A stretch of 64,000 bases of DNA from Achromobacter dolens (GCF_902859745.1 NZ_CADIJW010000034.1:1-64000); one strand, 5' to 3'. Shown: positions 8,159 through 19,084, counted from the stretch's first letter. Numbers and translations: made by a program. The notes: generated by a model not told the origin, from the sequence alone.

Positions 8159-9562
8159 GTGTCCGATCTTTGGCGTTTGTCCGCAGTTGAACTTGCCGCG
8201 CGTGTCCGCCGGCGCGAGGTATCCGCGGTCGAGGCCGCGCAAAGCGCGCTGGCGCGCCTGGATGCGGTGAATCCCCGCATCAACGCCGTGGTCGACCATC
8301 GCGCCGAAGACGCGCTGGCGCAGGCCGCCCGCGTCGACGCGGCGCTGGCGCGCGGCGAGGATCCCGGCGCGCTGGCGGGCGTGCCGGTGACGGTCAAGGT
8401 CAATGTGGACCAGGCGGGCTTTGCCACCACCAACGGCGTGACGCTGCAGAAGGACGTGATAGCCGCCGTCGACAATCCGGTGGTGGCCAATCTGCGCAAG
8501 GCCGGCGCGGTGATCGTCGGGCGCACCAACACGCCTGCGTTTTCGTTGCGTTGGTTCACCGGCAATCTGCTGCACGGCGATACGTTGAACCCGCGCAATC
8601 CGGCGTTGACGCCCGGTGGATCCTCCGGCGGCGCGGCGTCGGCCGTGGCGGCCGGCATTGGCCATCTGGCGCACGGCACCGACATCGCCGGTTCCATCCG
8701 CTATCCCGCCTATGCTTGCGGCGTGCACGGTCTGCGGCCGTCGCTGGGCCGTGTGCCGGCCTACAACGCGTCCCTGCCCGAGCGCACCATCGGCGGGCAG
8801 ATCACGGCGGTGTCGGGGCCGCTGGGCCGCAGCATCGCCGACTTGCGGCTGGGCCTGGCGGCGATGGCCGCGCCCGATCCGCGTGATCCTTGGTGGGTGC
8901 CGGCGCCATTGGAAGGTCCGGCCGCGCCGCGCCGCGCGGCGCTGTGCCTGAACCCGGATGGCATGCAGACCGAGCCCGCGGTGGTCAAGGCCCTGCAGGA
9001 TGCCGCCCGACGCCTGAGCGAGGCCGGCTGGTCGGTGGATACGGTCGACACCCTGCCACCATTGCGCGAAGCCGCCGACCTGCAGATCCGCATGTGGATG
9101 GCCGACGGCTACGAGGGCATGGTCGAGGCCGCGCGTAAAGAGGGCGACCGCGGCGCGCTGGCGGCGCTGGAAGGCCAGCGCGAGCACGTCGCCGGCATGG
9201 ACCTGGCGAAATTCTCGGCGGTGCTGACGCGCCGCGCCACGCTGACGCGCCTGTGGGAGCTGTTCCTGGCCGACTATCCGGTGCTGCTGCTGCCGGTGTC
9301 GGCGGAACTGCCGTTCGAGGACAACCTGGACTTGCAGGGCGAGGCCGCCTACCGCCGCGTGTGGCGCGCGCAGATGACCCAGATCGGGCTGCCCTTCATG
9401 GGCCTGCCGGGGCTGACGGTGGCAATGGGCAGCGCGGGCGGCAGCCCCGTCGGCGTGCAGGTCGTGGCCGGACGTTATCGTGAAGACCTCTGCCTGGCGG
9501 CCGGCGAGGTGATCGAAGCGGCAGGGCCCGCGGTCGAGATCGCGGAGCCGGTCGCGCGCTAG
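8159..9562 (+). CDS. Amidase signature family enzyme
   Basis: A 467-aa amidohydrolase with the Ser-cisSer-Lys triad: Lys in PVTVKVNVD, cis-Ser in GGSSGGAASA and nucleophile Ser in GTDIAGSIRYPA. It hydrolyses a carboxamide to acid and ammonia; relatives include aryl amidases and GatA. A lone gene without gatB/gatC makes the tRNA role unlikely. The start is GTG at 8159 with GAGGAG 6 nt upstream. No signal peptide. Confidence 0.9.
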   Translation: MSDLWRLSAVELAARVRRREVSAVEAAQSALARLDAVNPRINAVVDHRAEDALAQAARVDAALARGEDPGALAGVPVTVKVNVDQAGFATTNGVTLQKDVIAAVDNPVVANLRKAGAVIVGRTNTPAFSLRWFTGNLLHGDTLNPRNPALTPGGSSGGAASAVAAGIGHLAHGTDIAGSIRYPAYACGVHGLRPSLGRVPAYNASLPERTIGGQITAVSGPLGRSIADLRLGLAAMAAPDPRDPWWVPAPLEGPAAPRRAALCLNPDGMQTEPAVVKALQDAARRLSEAGWSVDTVDTLPPLREAADLQIRMWMADGYEGMVEAARKEGDRGALAALEGQREHVAGMDLAKFSAVLTRRATLTRLWELFLADYPVLLLPVSAELPFEDNLDLQGEAAYRRVWRAQMTQIGLPFMGLPGLTVAMGSAGGSPVGVQVVAGRYREDLCLAAGEVIEAAGPAVEIAEPVAR

Positions 9563-9641
9563 GCGCGGCGCGGTCCGATGCCCGGCTGGCTGAAGGGCCG
9601 GATCGTGAACGGAATCACGGTCCGGGCCGGGCAGCGGCGAG

Positions 9642-10163
9642 TCACCCCGCGTTCGGCCGCCATTCGGCCCGCAGCAGTCCCATCATGCCGGTATCCCAGC
9701 GCGCCTCGCCGGCACGGGTGGACGACCGGCGCACGCCTTCGAGCGTGAAGCCCAGCGCCTCGTAGGTGCGGATCGCGGGCGTATTGAACATGTAGACGTT
9801 CAGCTCCAGGCGCTCGATGCCGGGCGTGCGGAAGGCCTCGTCGATCATCAGCGCCACCATCGGCCGCGCCAGGCCCTGACCGCGCGCGTCGGGTGCGATG
9901 GCGACACGGCCCAGGCGGGCGTTGCCGTCGCGCCATTCGTAGGCCAGTTGGGCGTGGCCCACTGGCGCGCCGTCGCGGCAGGCCATCCAGCAGCGCCGCG
10001 AGGGCGGTTGCGACAGGCCCTCGCGCAGCATGGCGTCCATGTCGGCCGCGGTCAGCGGATACGACACATGCGAACCGCCCCATTGCACGACCTCGGGCAG
10101 GCTGTTGAACCAGCTGGCGAGCAGCGGATAGTCCGGGGTCGAGAAGGGGCGCAGGGTGAGCAT
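9642..10163 (-). CDS. GNAT family N-acetyltransferase
   Basis: A 173-aa full-length GNAT protein beginning MLTLRPFSTPDY. The acetyl-CoA-binding motif A is LGRVAIAPDARGQGLARPMV and the C-terminal NTPAIRTYEALGF is typical of RimJ/RimL-like families. The ATG at 10163 is chosen because homology-like sequence starts there, although no clear ribosome-binding site is seen. It follows a hydratase gene on the same strand. Substrate unknown. Confidence 0.87.
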   Translation of the reverse strand: MLTLRPFSTPDYPLLASWFNSLPEVVQWGGSHVSYPLTAADMDAMLREGLSQPPSRRCWMACRDGAPVGHAQLAYEWRDGNARLGRVAIAPDARGQGLARPMVALMIDEAFRTPGIERLELNVYMFNTPAIRTYEALGFTLEGVRRSSTRAGEARWDTGMMGLLRAEWRPNAG

Positions 10164-10218
10164 GGAAAGGGCCGCGGCAGTGAACGGCCCCCAGCTTAAC
10201 CGGCGCGGCTGCGACGTT

Positions 10219-11013
10219 TCAAGGCGCCTTTGCGCTGTGGCTGAAGCGCACTTTGAGGACGCCGAGATCGCCATAGGCGAGTTCGAGGTCGCGATCGGCC
10301 GGTACGTCCAGGAATCCGGCGTACGAGCCGGTGATGACATGCTGGCCCGCGGTCAGGCCCATGCCCTGCTCGCGCAGGAAATTGGCGAGCCAGTAAAGAC
10401 CGGCCTTGGCGTGGCCGTTGGGATGGATGCCGGCATGTTGTTCGACCTCGGCGGCGTCGACCGACAGCGTGATAGCCATGCTGGCGGGGGCGGCGTCCGG
10501 CGAAGCGATGCGCGGTCCGAGCACCAGGCCGGCATTGAACATGTGGTCGGCCAGCAGCTCGGGCAGGCTGGCGTGCTCGGGCGCGGCGTAGCGGCAACCC
10601 AGCACTTCCAGCGCCAGCCGCGCGCCGCCGATGGCGGCGTCGATCTCGGCGTGGGTGTAGGGCTCGTCGCGCGCGGGCAGGTCATGCGCCAGCTCGAAGG
10701 CGATCTCGGGTTCGATGCGGACCACGGGCGCGGCCGTCGGCAGCGTGCCGGCCGGCGCCACGGTCGAGGCATAGATGGGCGCGACCACGGTCTTTTCGGG
10801 CGACGGCAGCGCGCTCTTCCAGGCGCCGATACCGTCGCGGCGCGTCTCGCGCAGCAGTCGAGCGGTGCATTGCTGGACGGCGAACGCCTGTCCCAGCGTC
10901 TGCGGGCGGCTGGCCGCGGGCAGCCGCGGTCCGGCCACGCCGGAATCACGGGCCGCGATCAGCGCGCGGGCCGCGTCGACGCAGCCGGGATAGTCTTCGA
11001 TCCGAATCTGCAT
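10219..11013 (-). CDS. 2-oxopent-4-enoate/oxohepta-dienedioate hydratase-like protein (FAH superfamily)
   Basis: A 264-aa protein of the MhpD/HpaH/TesE hydratase group, which adds water to a 2-hydroxydienoate in aromatic meta-cleavage pathways. Typical segments are IGAWKSALP, the metal-binding RIEPEIAFEL and the C-terminal VITGSYAGFLDV. No ring-cleavage dioxygenase or aldolase partner lies nearby, so it may serve another 2-keto acid. The ATG at 11013 is only 5 nt after the stop of a small membrane protein gene, indicating co-transcription. Confidence 0.82.
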   Translation of the reverse strand: MQIRIEDYPGCVDAARALIAARDSGVAGPRLPAASRPQTLGQAFAVQQCTARLLRETRRDGIGAWKSALPSPEKTVVAPIYASTVAPAGTLPTAAPVVRIEPEIAFELAHDLPARDEPYTHAEIDAAIGGARLALEVLGCRYAAPEHASLPELLADHMFNAGLVLGPRIASPDAAPASMAITLSVDAAEVEQHAGIHPNGHAKAGLYWLANFLREQGMGLTAGQHVITGSYAGFLDVPADRDLELAYGDLGVLKVRFSHSAKAP

Positions 11014-11018
11014 GCGCG

Positions 11019-11399
11019 TCAGGCTCCCAGGAACAGCAGGGTCCACAGCACGATCATGGCGATAAGGCCGAGCCAGCACGAGCCCCAGAAACCGACGATC
11101 GGCCATTTGAGGGCCAGCGGCGTCTTCTTGGGATCGACGTGGCCCAGCAGGTCATTGGCGTTGCCGATGAGCCAGAAACGGGTGCCGGGGAACATCAGGC
11201 GGAAGAAATAATCCAGCATGATGGCGGCCTTGATCGCCAGCGGATAGCGCTCGAAGGGGCGATGCTGCAGATAGGGGTGCTTGAGCGCGGCGTTGATCTG
11301 CCTGCTCTTGAAGAAGAACAGCACCAGGCCGCTCAGCGAACAGGTGATGAAGCACAGCACGAAAAGGCTGAAGGCCATGGCCATGGCGGGTGAATGCAT
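11019..11399 (-). CDS. Conserved hypothetical membrane protein, two transmembrane segments
   Basis: A 126-aa protein with an N-terminal hydrophobic segment (about 7-28, FSLFVLCFITCSLSGLVLFF), a loop of about 70 residues with basic and aromatic positions, and a C-terminal hydrophobic segment (about 100-124). I do not recognise the family. It lies between proA and the hydratase gene on the same strand and was probably captured by the leuS-proA transcript. The start at 11399 places Met-His-Ser directly before the first membrane segment. Confidence 0.7.
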   Translation of the reverse strand: MHSPAMAMAFSLFVLCFITCSLSGLVLFFFKSRQINAALKHPYLQHRPFERYPLAIKAAIMLDYFFRLMFPGTRFWLIGNANDLLGHVDPKKTPLALKWPIVGFWGSCWLGLIAMIVLWTLLFLGA

Positions 11400-11455
11400 G
11401 GAAATCCCGGTAAGGCGCGGTGTGGTCGCGAATAGAAGGTTGTAGGAAAAGGCGG

Positions 11456-12736
11456 TCAGCCGCGGGTCTGGCCTTCGCCGGTCAGCACCCATTTGAGCGT
11501 GGTCAGGCCTTCCAGGCCGACCGGGCCGCGGGCGTGCAGGCGGTTGGTGGAGATGCCGATTTCAGCGCCCAGGCCGTATTCGAAGCCGTCCGCGAAGCAG
11601 GTCGGCAGGTTGACGTAGACCGAGCTGGAGTCGACTTCGCGCTGGAAGCGCTGGGCCGATGACAGGTCTTCGGTGACGATCGCGTCGGTGTGGCCGGAGC
11701 CCCAGCGGGCAATATGCTCGATGGCGTCGTCGAGCGAGTCGACGATCCGGATCGCCAGGATCGGCCCGAGGTATTCGGTGCCCCAGTCTTCCTCGGTGGC
11801 CGGCTTGGCGTGCGGCAGCAGCGCCAGCGTGCGCGGGCAGCCGCGCAGTTCGACGCCGTGTTCGGTCAGCGCGGCCGCCAGGCGCGGCAGGATCGAGACG
11901 GCCGCGACGGCGTCGACCAGCAGCGTTTCCATGGCGCCGCAGATGCCGTAGCGGTAGGTCTTGGCGTTGAAGGCGATGGCGTGGGCCTTCTCGGGATCGG
12001 CGGCGGCGTCGATGTAGATGTGGCAGTTGCCGTCCAGATGCTTGATGAGCGGCACGCGGGCTTCCTGCGCCAGGCGCGCGATCAGTCCCTTGCCGCCGCG
12101 CGGCACGATGACGTCGATGTGCTCGGTCATGGTGATGAGCTTGCCGACCGCGGCGCGATCGGCCGTGGCGACGACCCGCACGGCGTCTTGCGGCAGGCCG
12201 GCGGCCGCCAGTCCCTGCTGGACGATGCGGCCCAGCGCCACGTTGGAATGCAGGGCCTCGCTGCCGCCGCGCAGGATGGCGGCGTTGCCGGACTTCAGGC
12301 AAAGCGCCGCGGCGTCGATGGTGACGTTGGGGCGCGATTCGTAAATGATGCCGATGACGCCGAGCGGCACGCGCATCTGCGCCACGCGCATGCCGTTGGG
12401 GCGCACGCTGGTGGCGGTGACGCTGCCGATCGGGTCGGGCAGGGCGGCGATCTGGCGCAGGCCCTCGGCCATGTGCGCCAGCGTCTTTTCCGAGAGGGTC
12501 AGGCGGTCGAGCAGGGCCGGCTCCAGGCCGTTGGCGCGCGCGGCGGCAACATCCTTGGCATTGGCGGCGAGCAGTTCGGCCTGGTTGGCGGCGAGCGCAT
12601 CGGCCATGGCCAGCAGGGCCTGGTTCTTGGCGGCGCTGTTGGCGCGCATCATGGCGCGCGAAGCCCGGCGCGCATTGTCGCCAAGGGTCAGCATGGCTTG
12701 TTCGATGGAGGACGAGGACATGGCGGCGTCGATCAT
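11456..12736 (-). CDS. proA: Gamma-glutamyl phosphate reductase
   Basis: The second step of proline synthesis: NADPH-dependent reduction of L-glutamyl 5-phosphate to glutamate-5-semialdehyde in the cytoplasm. The protein is 426 aa, normal for ProA. The catalytic Cys lies in [13 protein letters not shown] (about residue 263); the cofactor region [14 protein letters not shown] and the C-terminal [19 protein letters not shown] are characteristic. The start at 12736 is possible, with a second ATG 15 nt downstream; neither has a strong ribosome-binding site. It lies 87 nt after holA, an order seen in related betaproteobacteria. proB is not in the window. Confidence 0.97.
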   Translation of the reverse strand: MIDAAMSSSSIEQAMLTLGDNARRASRAMMRANSAAKNQALLAMADALAANQAELLAANAKDVAAARANGLEPALLDRLTLSEKTLAHMAEGLRQIAALPDPIGSVTATSVRPNGMRVAQMRVPLGVIGIIYESRPNVTIDAAALCLKSGNAAILRGGSEALHSNVALGRIVQQGLAAAGLPQDAVRVVATADRAAVGKLITMTEHIDVIVPRGGKGLIARLAQEARVPLIKHLDGNCHIYIDAAADPEKAHAIAFNAKTYRYGICGAMETLLVDAVAAVSILPRLAAALTEHGVELRGCPRTLALLPHAKPATEEDWGTEYLGPILAIRIVDSLDDAIEHIARWGSGHTDAIVTEDLSSAQRFQREVDSSSVYVNLPTCFADGFEYGLGAEIGISTNRLHARGPVGLEGLTTLKWVLTGEGQTRG

Positions 12737-12823
12737 GGTGAGGGGGCGGCCAGGGCGCCGCGTGCGATTGGGATAGTTTATCCGGCCAGGGCCGGGAGGA
12801 TCAGGAGGCGGCCGGGGCCGCCT

Positions 12824-13882
12824 TCACGGTCGGTTGCCGGCAGCGGCGACGCGCAGGGCCAGGCGGGTCATTTCTTCCCAGGGGTCGGACAGCCGACCCG
12901 GGACGGACAGCCCCTTGATGAGGCGGTCCACCTCGTGCGCGTGTTGCACCGCGGCGGGCCAGACGTCGGGGCGGACCCGGCCCAGCGCCTGCAGCGCGAG
13001 GCGTTCGTGCGCGCCGAAAATGCGCAGGCGGCGCATCAGGCCGTTGGCGTCCTGGCCCAGGCTGCGGGCTTCGGCCACGCGCGCCAGCAGGCGGATTTCC
13101 TCGCCCACCGCCCATAGCACCAGCGGCAGGGCTTCGCCCTCGGCGCGCAGGCCGTCGATCATGCGGATGGTGCGGGCGATGTCGCCGGCCAGCATCGCGT
13201 CGCGCAGGCCGAATACATCGTAGCGGGCGACGTTGAGCACGGCGCGCTCGACGTCTTCCGGCGCCAACTGGCCCTCGGGATAGAGCAGGCCCAGTTTCTG
13301 GATTTCCTGGTGCGCGGCCAGCAGGTTGCCTTCGACCTTGTCGGCCATCCATTGCAGGGTGGCGTTGTCGGTGCGCTGGTTCTGGCGCGCCAGGCGCTGG
13401 CCGACCCAGGCGGGGAGACGGCCGCGTTCGATGCTGGGGATGTCGACCGTCGTGCCGGCACGGCCCAGGGCCTGCATCCAGCGGCTTTCGCGGGTGGCCT
13501 TGTCCAGGCGCGGCAGCGCCACCAGGATGAGGGTATCCGGGTTGTCTGCCTGCTTTTCGGCTTGTTCGGCCAGGCGCGCCAAGGTATCGGCGCCGGACTT
13601 GCCGGGCTTGCCGGTGGGAATCTTGAGTTCGAGGATGCGGCGGTCGCCGAACAGCGACACGCTCTGGGTCGCGGCGATGACCGCGCTCCAGTCGCTGCGC
13701 GCGTCCATCACCATCGACAGGCGTTCGGTATAACCGGCGCCGCGCCCGGCGGCGCGCAGCGCATCCACGGCCTCGGTCACCAGGAGGGGCTCGTCACCGG
13801 ACACCGTATACAGCGGGGCCAGGCGGCTGCCGGCCCGCTGCAGGTGATCGGCCAGGCGATCCGCGTCCAGGACTTGTGCCAT
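12824..13882 (-). CDS. holA: DNA polymerase III subunit delta
   Basis: The delta subunit of the clamp-loader complex opens the sliding clamp during replication. It is 352 aa (E. coli HolA is 343). The N-terminal AAA-like domain contains YTVSGDEPLLVTEAVDALR, delta lacks a functional P-loop, and the C-terminal collar domain ends with DPWEEMTRLALR. It starts 3 nt after the lptE stop, so translation is probably coupled. Confidence 0.95.
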   Translation of the reverse strand: MAQVLDADRLADHLQRAGSRLAPLYTVSGDEPLLVTEAVDALRAAGRGAGYTERLSMVMDARSDWSAVIAATQSVSLFGDRRILELKIPTGKPGKSGADTLARLAEQAEKQADNPDTLILVALPRLDKATRESRWMQALGRAGTTVDIPSIERGRLPAWVGQRLARQNQRTDNATLQWMADKVEGNLLAAHQEIQKLGLLYPEGQLAPEDVERAVLNVARYDVFGLRDAMLAGDIARTIRMIDGLRAEGEALPLVLWAVGEEIRLLARVAEARSLGQDANGLMRRLRIFGAHERLALQALGRVRPDVWPAAVQHAHEVDRLIKGLSVPGRLSDPWEEMTRLALRVAAAGNRP

Positions 13883-13885
13883 CGG

Positions 13886-14560
13886 TCAGCGCGTGTAGGC
13901 AGGGTCGGTGGTGGACGGCGTCTGCCACGGGGTCGGCGTGCGGCGAGGCTGCGGCGCGGTGGGATCGTATAGCGGCGTCTCGCCGTCTTCCGCCCGCTGT
14001 TCGCGGTTTTCGAAGGCCTTGCGCACTTCCGGAGCCGTCATGCGGCGGAGCAAGCGCGAAACCAGATCACGCTGCATGGCGAGGTACAGCGTTTCGATCT
14101 GCCCTTGCTTGGCCTGGACGATCTGGTCGTCGTACGGCATTTCGCGGTAGATCGAGAGGGTCGTGTCCGGGATCAGGGCGCGGCCCTTCGCATCGATCAG
14201 GCGGAAGGTGTAGTTGATGCCCAGTTCGTATTCCTCGACACGGCCCTGGGCGTTCAGCGACACCTCGCGCAAGGCGCGCGTGTTGGAGACCTCCTGCAGG
14301 ATCGCCTGCGCGTCCTTGGGCGAGGTGACCAGCTTGGTGTCGGGCGAGGCCGCGCGCAGCGCGCGGCGCACGTCGGCGCCGAATTGGGTGTTGTCGGCAA
14401 TGCCGACATACAACGTTTCGAACGGCAGCGGGGTGACCCCGCGCAGCGTGAAGCCGCAAGCCGAGATCAGCATGAACAGCGCCAGGCAGGCGCCGCGCAG
14501 CAGCCAGGATTGGCGGGGGGATTGCGTGTGTTGCCCGGCGAAGTACATGCTTGACCTCAT
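13886..14560 (-). CDS. lptE: LPS-assembly lipoprotein LptE
   Basis: An outer-membrane lipoprotein forming the plug-and-barrel LPS translocon with LptD. It is 224 aa with a signal peptide and lipobox LISAC (lipidated C35), then CGFTLRGVTPLPF, typical of LptE/RlpB. The C-terminus is longer and Pro-rich (final 35 residues or so), as seen in related genera. Its ATG overlaps the leuS stop (TGATG), and a second ATG 12 nt later is possible. LptD is not in the window. Confidence 0.94.
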   Translation of the reverse strand: MRSSMYFAGQHTQSPRQSWLLRGACLALFMLISACGFTLRGVTPLPFETLYVGIADNTQFGADVRRALRAASPDTKLVTSPKDAQAILQEVSNTRALREVSLNAQGRVEEYELGINYTFRLIDAKGRALIPDTTLSIYREMPYDDQIVQAKQGQIETLYLAMQRDLVSRLLRRMTAPEVRKAFENREQRAEDGETPLYDPTAPQPRRTPTPWQTPSTTDPAYTR

Positions 14561-17217
14561 CAGCCTACGACGTTGACCAGTTTGCCCGGAACCACGATGA
14601 CCCGCTTGGGCGGGCGGCCTTCCAGGTAGCGGGCGACTTCATCCTGGGCGGCGGCGAGTTTCTCGATGTCTTCCTTGGCGGCCTTGGCGGCGACGCGGAT
14701 CGAGCCGCGCAGCTTGCCGTTGACCTGCAGCATCAGTTCGATTTCGTCCGCCACCAGCGCGGCTTCGTCGACGTGCGGCCACGGCGCGTCGAGCAGGTCG
14801 CCCAGCTCGTGCGCGTAGCCGAGGTCGCGCCACAGGTGCCAGGTGATGTGCGGCACCACCGGGTACAGCACGCGCAGCAGCACGCCCAGCGTTTCGGCGT
14901 AGGCGGCGTCGGCGTGCTTGCCTTCGGGCAGCTTGGCGTCGTCGATGGCATTGAGCATCTTCATGCACGCCGACACGACGGTGTTGTACTGGATGCGCTG
15001 GTAGTCGTAGTCGGCCTGCTTGAGCAGGTTGTAGACCTCGCGGCGCAGATCCTTGACGGCGGCGGGCGCGTCGGTCCAGTCGGCGCCGGCGGCCAGGCCG
15101 CGGGCGACGGTGTCGCGCTGCGCGTAGCTGATCGACCACAGGCGGCGCAGGAAGCGGTTCGAGCCTTCGACGCCGGAATCGGACCATTCGAGGGTCTGCT
15201 CGGGCGGGCTGGCGAACATCACGAACAGGCGCGCGGTGTCGGCGCCCAACGTGTCGATCAGCGATTGCGGATCGACGCCGTTGTTCTTGGACTTGGACAT
15301 CGTGCCCACGCCGCCGTAGGTCACGTCCGAGCCGTCGGACTTGAGCTTGGCGCCGATGATGGCGCCGCGCGCGTCGTAGACGTTCTCGACTTCCTCGGGC
15401 CAGAAATACTCGATGCCGCCCTGGGCGTTCTTGCGCGAGTAGATGTGGTTCAGCACCATGCCCTGGCACAGCAGCTTGGTGAAGGGCTCGTCGAAGTTGA
15501 GCAGGCCCATGTCGCGCATGACCTTGGTCCAGAAGCGCGCGTACAGCAGGTGCAGGACCGCGTGCTCGATGCCCCCGATGTACTGGTCCATCGGCATCCA
15601 GTAGTCATTGCGCGCGTCGACCATGGCAGTGTTGTTGCCCGGCGAGGTGTAGCGCATGAAGTACCAGGACGAATCCACGAAGGTGTCCATCGTGTCCGTC
15701 TCGCGGCGCGCCGGCTTGCCGCAACTGGGGCAGGCGCACGACAGGAAGGCTTCGTTCTTGGCCAGCGGGTTGCCGCTGCCGTCCGGGATCAGGTCGTCCG
15801 GCAGCACCACCGGCAGGTCCTTTTCGGGGACCGGCACCGGGCCGCAGTCCGCGCAGTGGATGATGGGGATCGGGGTGCCCCAATAGCGCTGGCGCGAGAT
15901 GCCCCAGTCGCGCAGGCGCCAGGTCGTCTGCTTTTCGCCCAGGCCTTGCGCGCCCAGGTCGGCGGCGATGGCGTCCACGGCTTCCTTGTGCGACAGGCCG
16001 TCGTACTTGCCGGAGTTGATGGTGCGGCCGCTCTGCTTGTCGCCGTACCATTCCTGCCAGGCGTCGGTGGAGTAGGCCTTGCCGGCCACATCCACGACCT
16101 GGCGGATCGGCAGGTTGTATTTCCTGGCGAAGGCGAAGTCGCGTTCGTCGTGCGCGGGCACGCCCATCACGGCGCCGTCGCCGTAGGTCATGAGCACGTA
16201 GTTGCCGACCCAGACTTCGACCTGGTCGCCGGTGATCGGGTGCGTCACGAACAGGCCGGTGGGCAGGCCTTCCTTTTCGCGCGTGGCCAGTTCGGCCTCG
16301 GTGGTGCCGCCCAGCTTGCACTGTTCGATGAAGGCGGCCAGGGCCGGGTTCGACTGCGCGGCGTGGGTGGCCAGGGGATGTTCCGGCGCCACGGCGCAGA
16401 AGGTCACGCCCATGATGGTGTCGGCGCGGGTGGTGAAGACGTACAGCTTGCCGTCCTGGATCAACTGGCCGTCCTGGCCGGCGATCTGGTGCGGGAAGGC
16501 GAAGCGCAGGCCCTCGGACTTGCCGATCCAGTTTTCCTGCATCAGGCGCACGCGCTCGGGCCAGCCGGGCAGGTCGTTCTGCACCGCGCCCAGCAGTTCG
16601 TCGGCGTAATCGGTGATGCGCAGGTAGTAGCCGGGGATCTCGCGCTTTTCGACCGGGGCGCCCGAGCGCCAGCCGCGGCCGTCGATGACCTGTTCGTTGG
16701 CCAGCACGGTCTGGTCGACCGGGTCCCAGTTCACGACCTGGGTCTTGCGGTAGGCGACGCCCTTTTCGAGCATCTTCAGGAACAGCCACTGGTTCCACTT
16801 GTAGTACTCGGGATCGCAGGCGCACATTTCGCGCGACCAGTCGATCGCCAGGCCCATCGCCTTCATCTGCTTCTTCATGTAGGCGATGTTGTCGTAGGTC
16901 CACTTGGCGGGCGGCACCTTGGACTTGATGGCGGCGTTCTCGGCCGGCATGCCGAAGGCATCCCAGCCCATCGGCATCAGCACGTTGTAGCCCCGCATGC
17001 GCAACTGGCGCGCCATCATGTCGTTGATGGTGTAGTTGCGCACGTGGCCCATGTGCAGCTTGCCGCTGGGATAGGGCAGCATCGAGCAGGCGTAGAACTT
17101 CGGCTTCTCGGAGCCGTCCGGGTTCTTCGCGTGTTCATGGACCAGATAGGCGTCGCGTGCCTGCCAGTCTTGGTGGGCGGCCGCTTCGACGGTAGTGGGG
17201 AGGTAACGTTCCTGCAT
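14560..17217 (-). CDS. leuS: Leucyl-tRNA synthetase
   Basis: A class I aminoacyl-tRNA synthetase charging tRNA-Leu. It is 885 aa, slightly longer than the 860 aa of E. coli. The HIGH motif appears as HMGH at 55-58 and the KMSKS motif as TMSKS near 638-642. The CP1 editing domain has [13 protein letters not shown], and a zinc-binding-type insert (CADC and CPSC pairs) is visible. The ATG at 17217 (MQERYLPTT) is chosen; the open frame extends much further upstream but only through non-coding sequence and the next gene's shadow. First gene of leuS-lptE-holA-proA. Confidence 0.98.
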   Translation of the reverse strand: MQERYLPTTVEAAAHQDWQARDAYLVHEHAKNPDGSEKPKFYACSMLPYPSGKLHMGHVRNYTINDMMARQLRMRGYNVLMPMGWDAFGMPAENAAIKSKVPPAKWTYDNIAYMKKQMKAMGLAIDWSREMCACDPEYYKWNQWLFLKMLEKGVAYRKTQVVNWDPVDQTVLANEQVIDGRGWRSGAPVEKREIPGYYLRITDYADELLGAVQNDLPGWPERVRLMQENWIGKSEGLRFAFPHQIAGQDGQLIQDGKLYVFTTRADTIMGVTFCAVAPEHPLATHAAQSNPALAAFIEQCKLGGTTEAELATREKEGLPTGLFVTHPITGDQVEVWVGNYVLMTYGDGAVMGVPAHDERDFAFARKYNLPIRQVVDVAGKAYSTDAWQEWYGDKQSGRTINSGKYDGLSHKEAVDAIAADLGAQGLGEKQTTWRLRDWGISRQRYWGTPIPIIHCADCGPVPVPEKDLPVVLPDDLIPDGSGNPLAKNEAFLSCACPSCGKPARRETDTMDTFVDSSWYFMRYTSPGNNTAMVDARNDYWMPMDQYIGGIEHAVLHLLYARFWTKVMRDMGLLNFDEPFTKLLCQGMVLNHIYSRKNAQGGIEYFWPEEVENVYDARGAIIGAKLKSDGSDVTYGGVGTMSKSKNNGVDPQSLIDTLGADTARLFVMFASPPEQTLEWSDSGVEGSNRFLRRLWSISYAQRDTVARGLAAGADWTDAPAAVKDLRREVYNLLKQADYDYQRIQYNTVVSACMKMLNAIDDAKLPEGKHADAAYAETLGVLLRVLYPVVPHITWHLWRDLGYAHELGDLLDAPWPHVDEAALVADEIELMLQVNGKLRGSIRVAAKAAKEDIEKLAAAQDEVARYLEGRPPKRVIVVPGKLVNVVG

Positions 17218-17236
17218 GGGCTCGTGCGCGATGGCG

Positions 17237-17278
17237 AAAAATGGGTGAACCGCCCCCGCGCGCCAGGCGCGGGGGCGG
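17237..17278 (-). terminator. GC-rich hairpin between MFS gene and leuS
   Basis: A perfect 12-bp stem pairs 17250-17261 with 17267-17278 (loop gccag). On the minus strand it is followed by ttcacccattttt. It probably terminates the MarR/MFS transcript before leuS. The T-run is displaced, so efficiency is uncertain. Confidence 0.6.
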
Positions 17279-17303
17279 TCAAAACCCCTGATTATAGGAG
17301 GTG

Positions 17304-18518
17304 CTAGGCGCGGATAGGGGGCGGGGCGGTTTCCGGGATGCGGGCGCTGGCCCCGAGCATGCCGTAGGCCAGGGTTATGGCCGCCAGAACCGCGCCCGCG
17401 GTGACCACGCCGGGCCAGCCGTAATGGGAGTACAGCCAGGACGATACCAGTGATCCGGTCGCCCCGCCGATGAAGTAGCTGGTCATGTAACCGGCCGTCA
17501 GGCGGCTGCGGGCCTCGGGACGGGTGCGGTACAGCGAGCTGGTATTGGTGACATGGACGCCCTGGATCGCCAGGTCCTGGATCAGGATGCCGGCCAGCAG
17601 CGCGATGACCGAGGCCTGGCCGAAGGCCATCAGGCCCCACGACGCCAGCAGCAGCAGCAGGCCGATGCGGGTGGCCTGGTTGCCCAGGCCGCGGTCGGCC
17701 AGCCTGCCGAACCGGTTGGCGGCGTAGGCGCCGGCCGCGCCGGCCAGCCCGAACAGGCCGATGGTGGTGTTGTTGAAACCGTAGTCCGGGCCCGACAGCA
17801 GGAAGGTCAGCGGCGTCCACAGCATGCTGAAGGCGGCGAACAGCAGGCCGCCCAGCAGCGAGCGGCCGCGCAGCAACGGTTCCTCGGCGAACAGGCGGAA
17901 GATCGAGCCGAGCAGACGCGGATAGCTCATCGCGGCCTGGCTCTTGTGGCGCGGCAGCACCCGCCAGAGCGCGCACGACATGCAGAGCATCAGGATCGCG
18001 GCGACCCAGTAGACGGTGCGCCAGCTGCCCAGGTCGGCCAGCACGCCGGCCGCGGTGCGGGCCAGCAGGATGCCCAGCAGCAGGCCGCTCATGACGGTGC
18101 CGACCGCCTTGCCGCGCTCGTGCGGCGCCGCCAGGGTGGCCGCGAACGGCACCAGCACCTGTGCCACCACCGACAGCATGCCGGTCACCGCGGTGCCCAG
18201 CATCAGCATCTGGATGTTGCGGGCGAAGGCCGACACCAGCAGGCCGCCGGACGACAACAGGGTCATCAGCACGATCAGGCCGCGGCGTTCGAACAGATCG
18301 CCCAGCGGCACCAGCAGGATCAGGCCGAGCGCGTAGCTCAACTGCGCGATCATGACGATGCTGCCGGCGGTGGCATTGGACAGCGTGAATTGCTGGCTGA
18401 TGGTGTGCAGCAGCGGCTGCGCGTAATAGTTGCTGGCGACCGCCAGGCCGGTGGCGACGGACATCAGCAGGATGACGGGCGCGGTCAGCGGAGCGGGTTG
18501 GGCAGGGGCGGCGTTCAT
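17304..18518 (-). CDS. MFS transporter, DHA1-like
   Basis: A 404-aa inner-membrane protein with 12 predicted membrane segments. It starts with the YnfM/YdhP-like pattern [20 protein letters not shown], and motif A-like [11 protein letters not shown] follows TM2. Probably a proton-driven exporter of small molecules. It lies 36 nt after a MarR gene on the same strand and should share its promoter and repression. Confidence 0.88.
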   Translation of the reverse strand: MNAAPAQPAPLTAPVILLMSVATGLAVASNYYAQPLLHTISQQFTLSNATAGSIVMIAQLSYALGLILLVPLGDLFERRGLIVLMTLLSSGGLLVSAFARNIQMLMLGTAVTGMLSVVAQVLVPFAATLAAPHERGKAVGTVMSGLLLGILLARTAAGVLADLGSWRTVYWVAAILMLCMSCALWRVLPRHKSQAAMSYPRLLGSIFRLFAEEPLLRGRSLLGGLLFAAFSMLWTPLTFLLSGPDYGFNNTTIGLFGLAGAAGAYAANRFGRLADRGLGNQATRIGLLLLLASWGLMAFGQASVIALLAGILIQDLAIQGVHVTNTSSLYRTRPEARSRLTAGYMTSYFIGGATGSLVSSWLYSHYGWPGVVTAGAVLAAITLAYGMLGASARIPETAPPPIRA

Positions 18519-18554
18519 GTGAGGCGGGGCGTGGAAGTGTGGCGAAAGGAAGAC

Positions 18555-19067
18555 TCAGGCGGCGATGCCGCCGGGCGTTTCCCGGTCGTGCGGAATCAGC
18601 AGTTTCTTCAGCAGGCCGGCCATCTGGCGGCGTTCGGTGGCGTTCAAGGGGGCGAGCAGCGATTCCAGTTCGCGCAGGTAATCCTTGAGCACCTGCTTGA
18701 TGACGCGCAGGCCTTCGGCGGTCAGCGCCACGATGACGCCGCGACGGTCGTCGGGGTTGGGCGTGCGCGCCAGCAGGCCGGCCTGTTCCAGGCGGTCCAG
18801 CCGGTTGGTCATGGCGCCCGAGGTCAGCAGCAGCGCCGCGACCAGCTTCTGCGGATTCATGGCGTATGGTGCGCCGGTGCGGTACAGCGTCGCGAGCACG
18901 TCGAATTCGCCCTGGTGCAGGTGGTGGCGCTTGAACGCCTGGCCCACGTCACGCGCGGCGAAGGCGTGGAAGCGGAACACGCGGCTGAGGACGCTCATCG
19001 GCGAGATATCCAGGTTGGGACATTCCTGCTCCCACTGCGACAGCACCAGGTCGACCAGATCATTCAT
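18555..19067 (-). CDS. MarR family transcriptional regulator
   Basis: A 170-aa winged-helix regulator. The HTH and wing span about residues 60-115 ([26 protein letters not shown], then the wing [11 protein letters not shown]). It is first in an operon with the MFS exporter, the classic ligand-relieved repressor arrangement. A perfect 18-bp palindrome 17 bp upstream of the start is the likely operator. The ATG at 19067 is used; a second ATG at 19063 is in another frame. Confidence 0.92.
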   Translation of the reverse strand: MNDLVDLVLSQWEQECPNLDISPMSVLSRVFRFHAFAARDVGQAFKRHHLHQGEFDVLATLYRTGAPYAMNPQKLVAALLLTSGAMTNRLDRLEQAGLLARTPNPDDRRGVIVALTAEGLRVIKQVLKDYLRELESLLAPLNATERRQMAGLLKKLLIPHDRETPGGIAA

Positions 19068-19084
19068 GATGTTTTTATATGAAG

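Noticed and set aside
8159-9562. Glutamyl-tRNA amidotransferase subunit A (gatA)
   Set aside because: No gatB or gatC next to it, and the sequence fits general amidases as well; kept as amidase signature family only.
14551-17307. A 918-codon plus-strand open frame antisense to leuS
   Set aside because: It is a GC-skew shadow of leuS: Val/Gly/His-rich composition, no domain, no ribosome-binding site.
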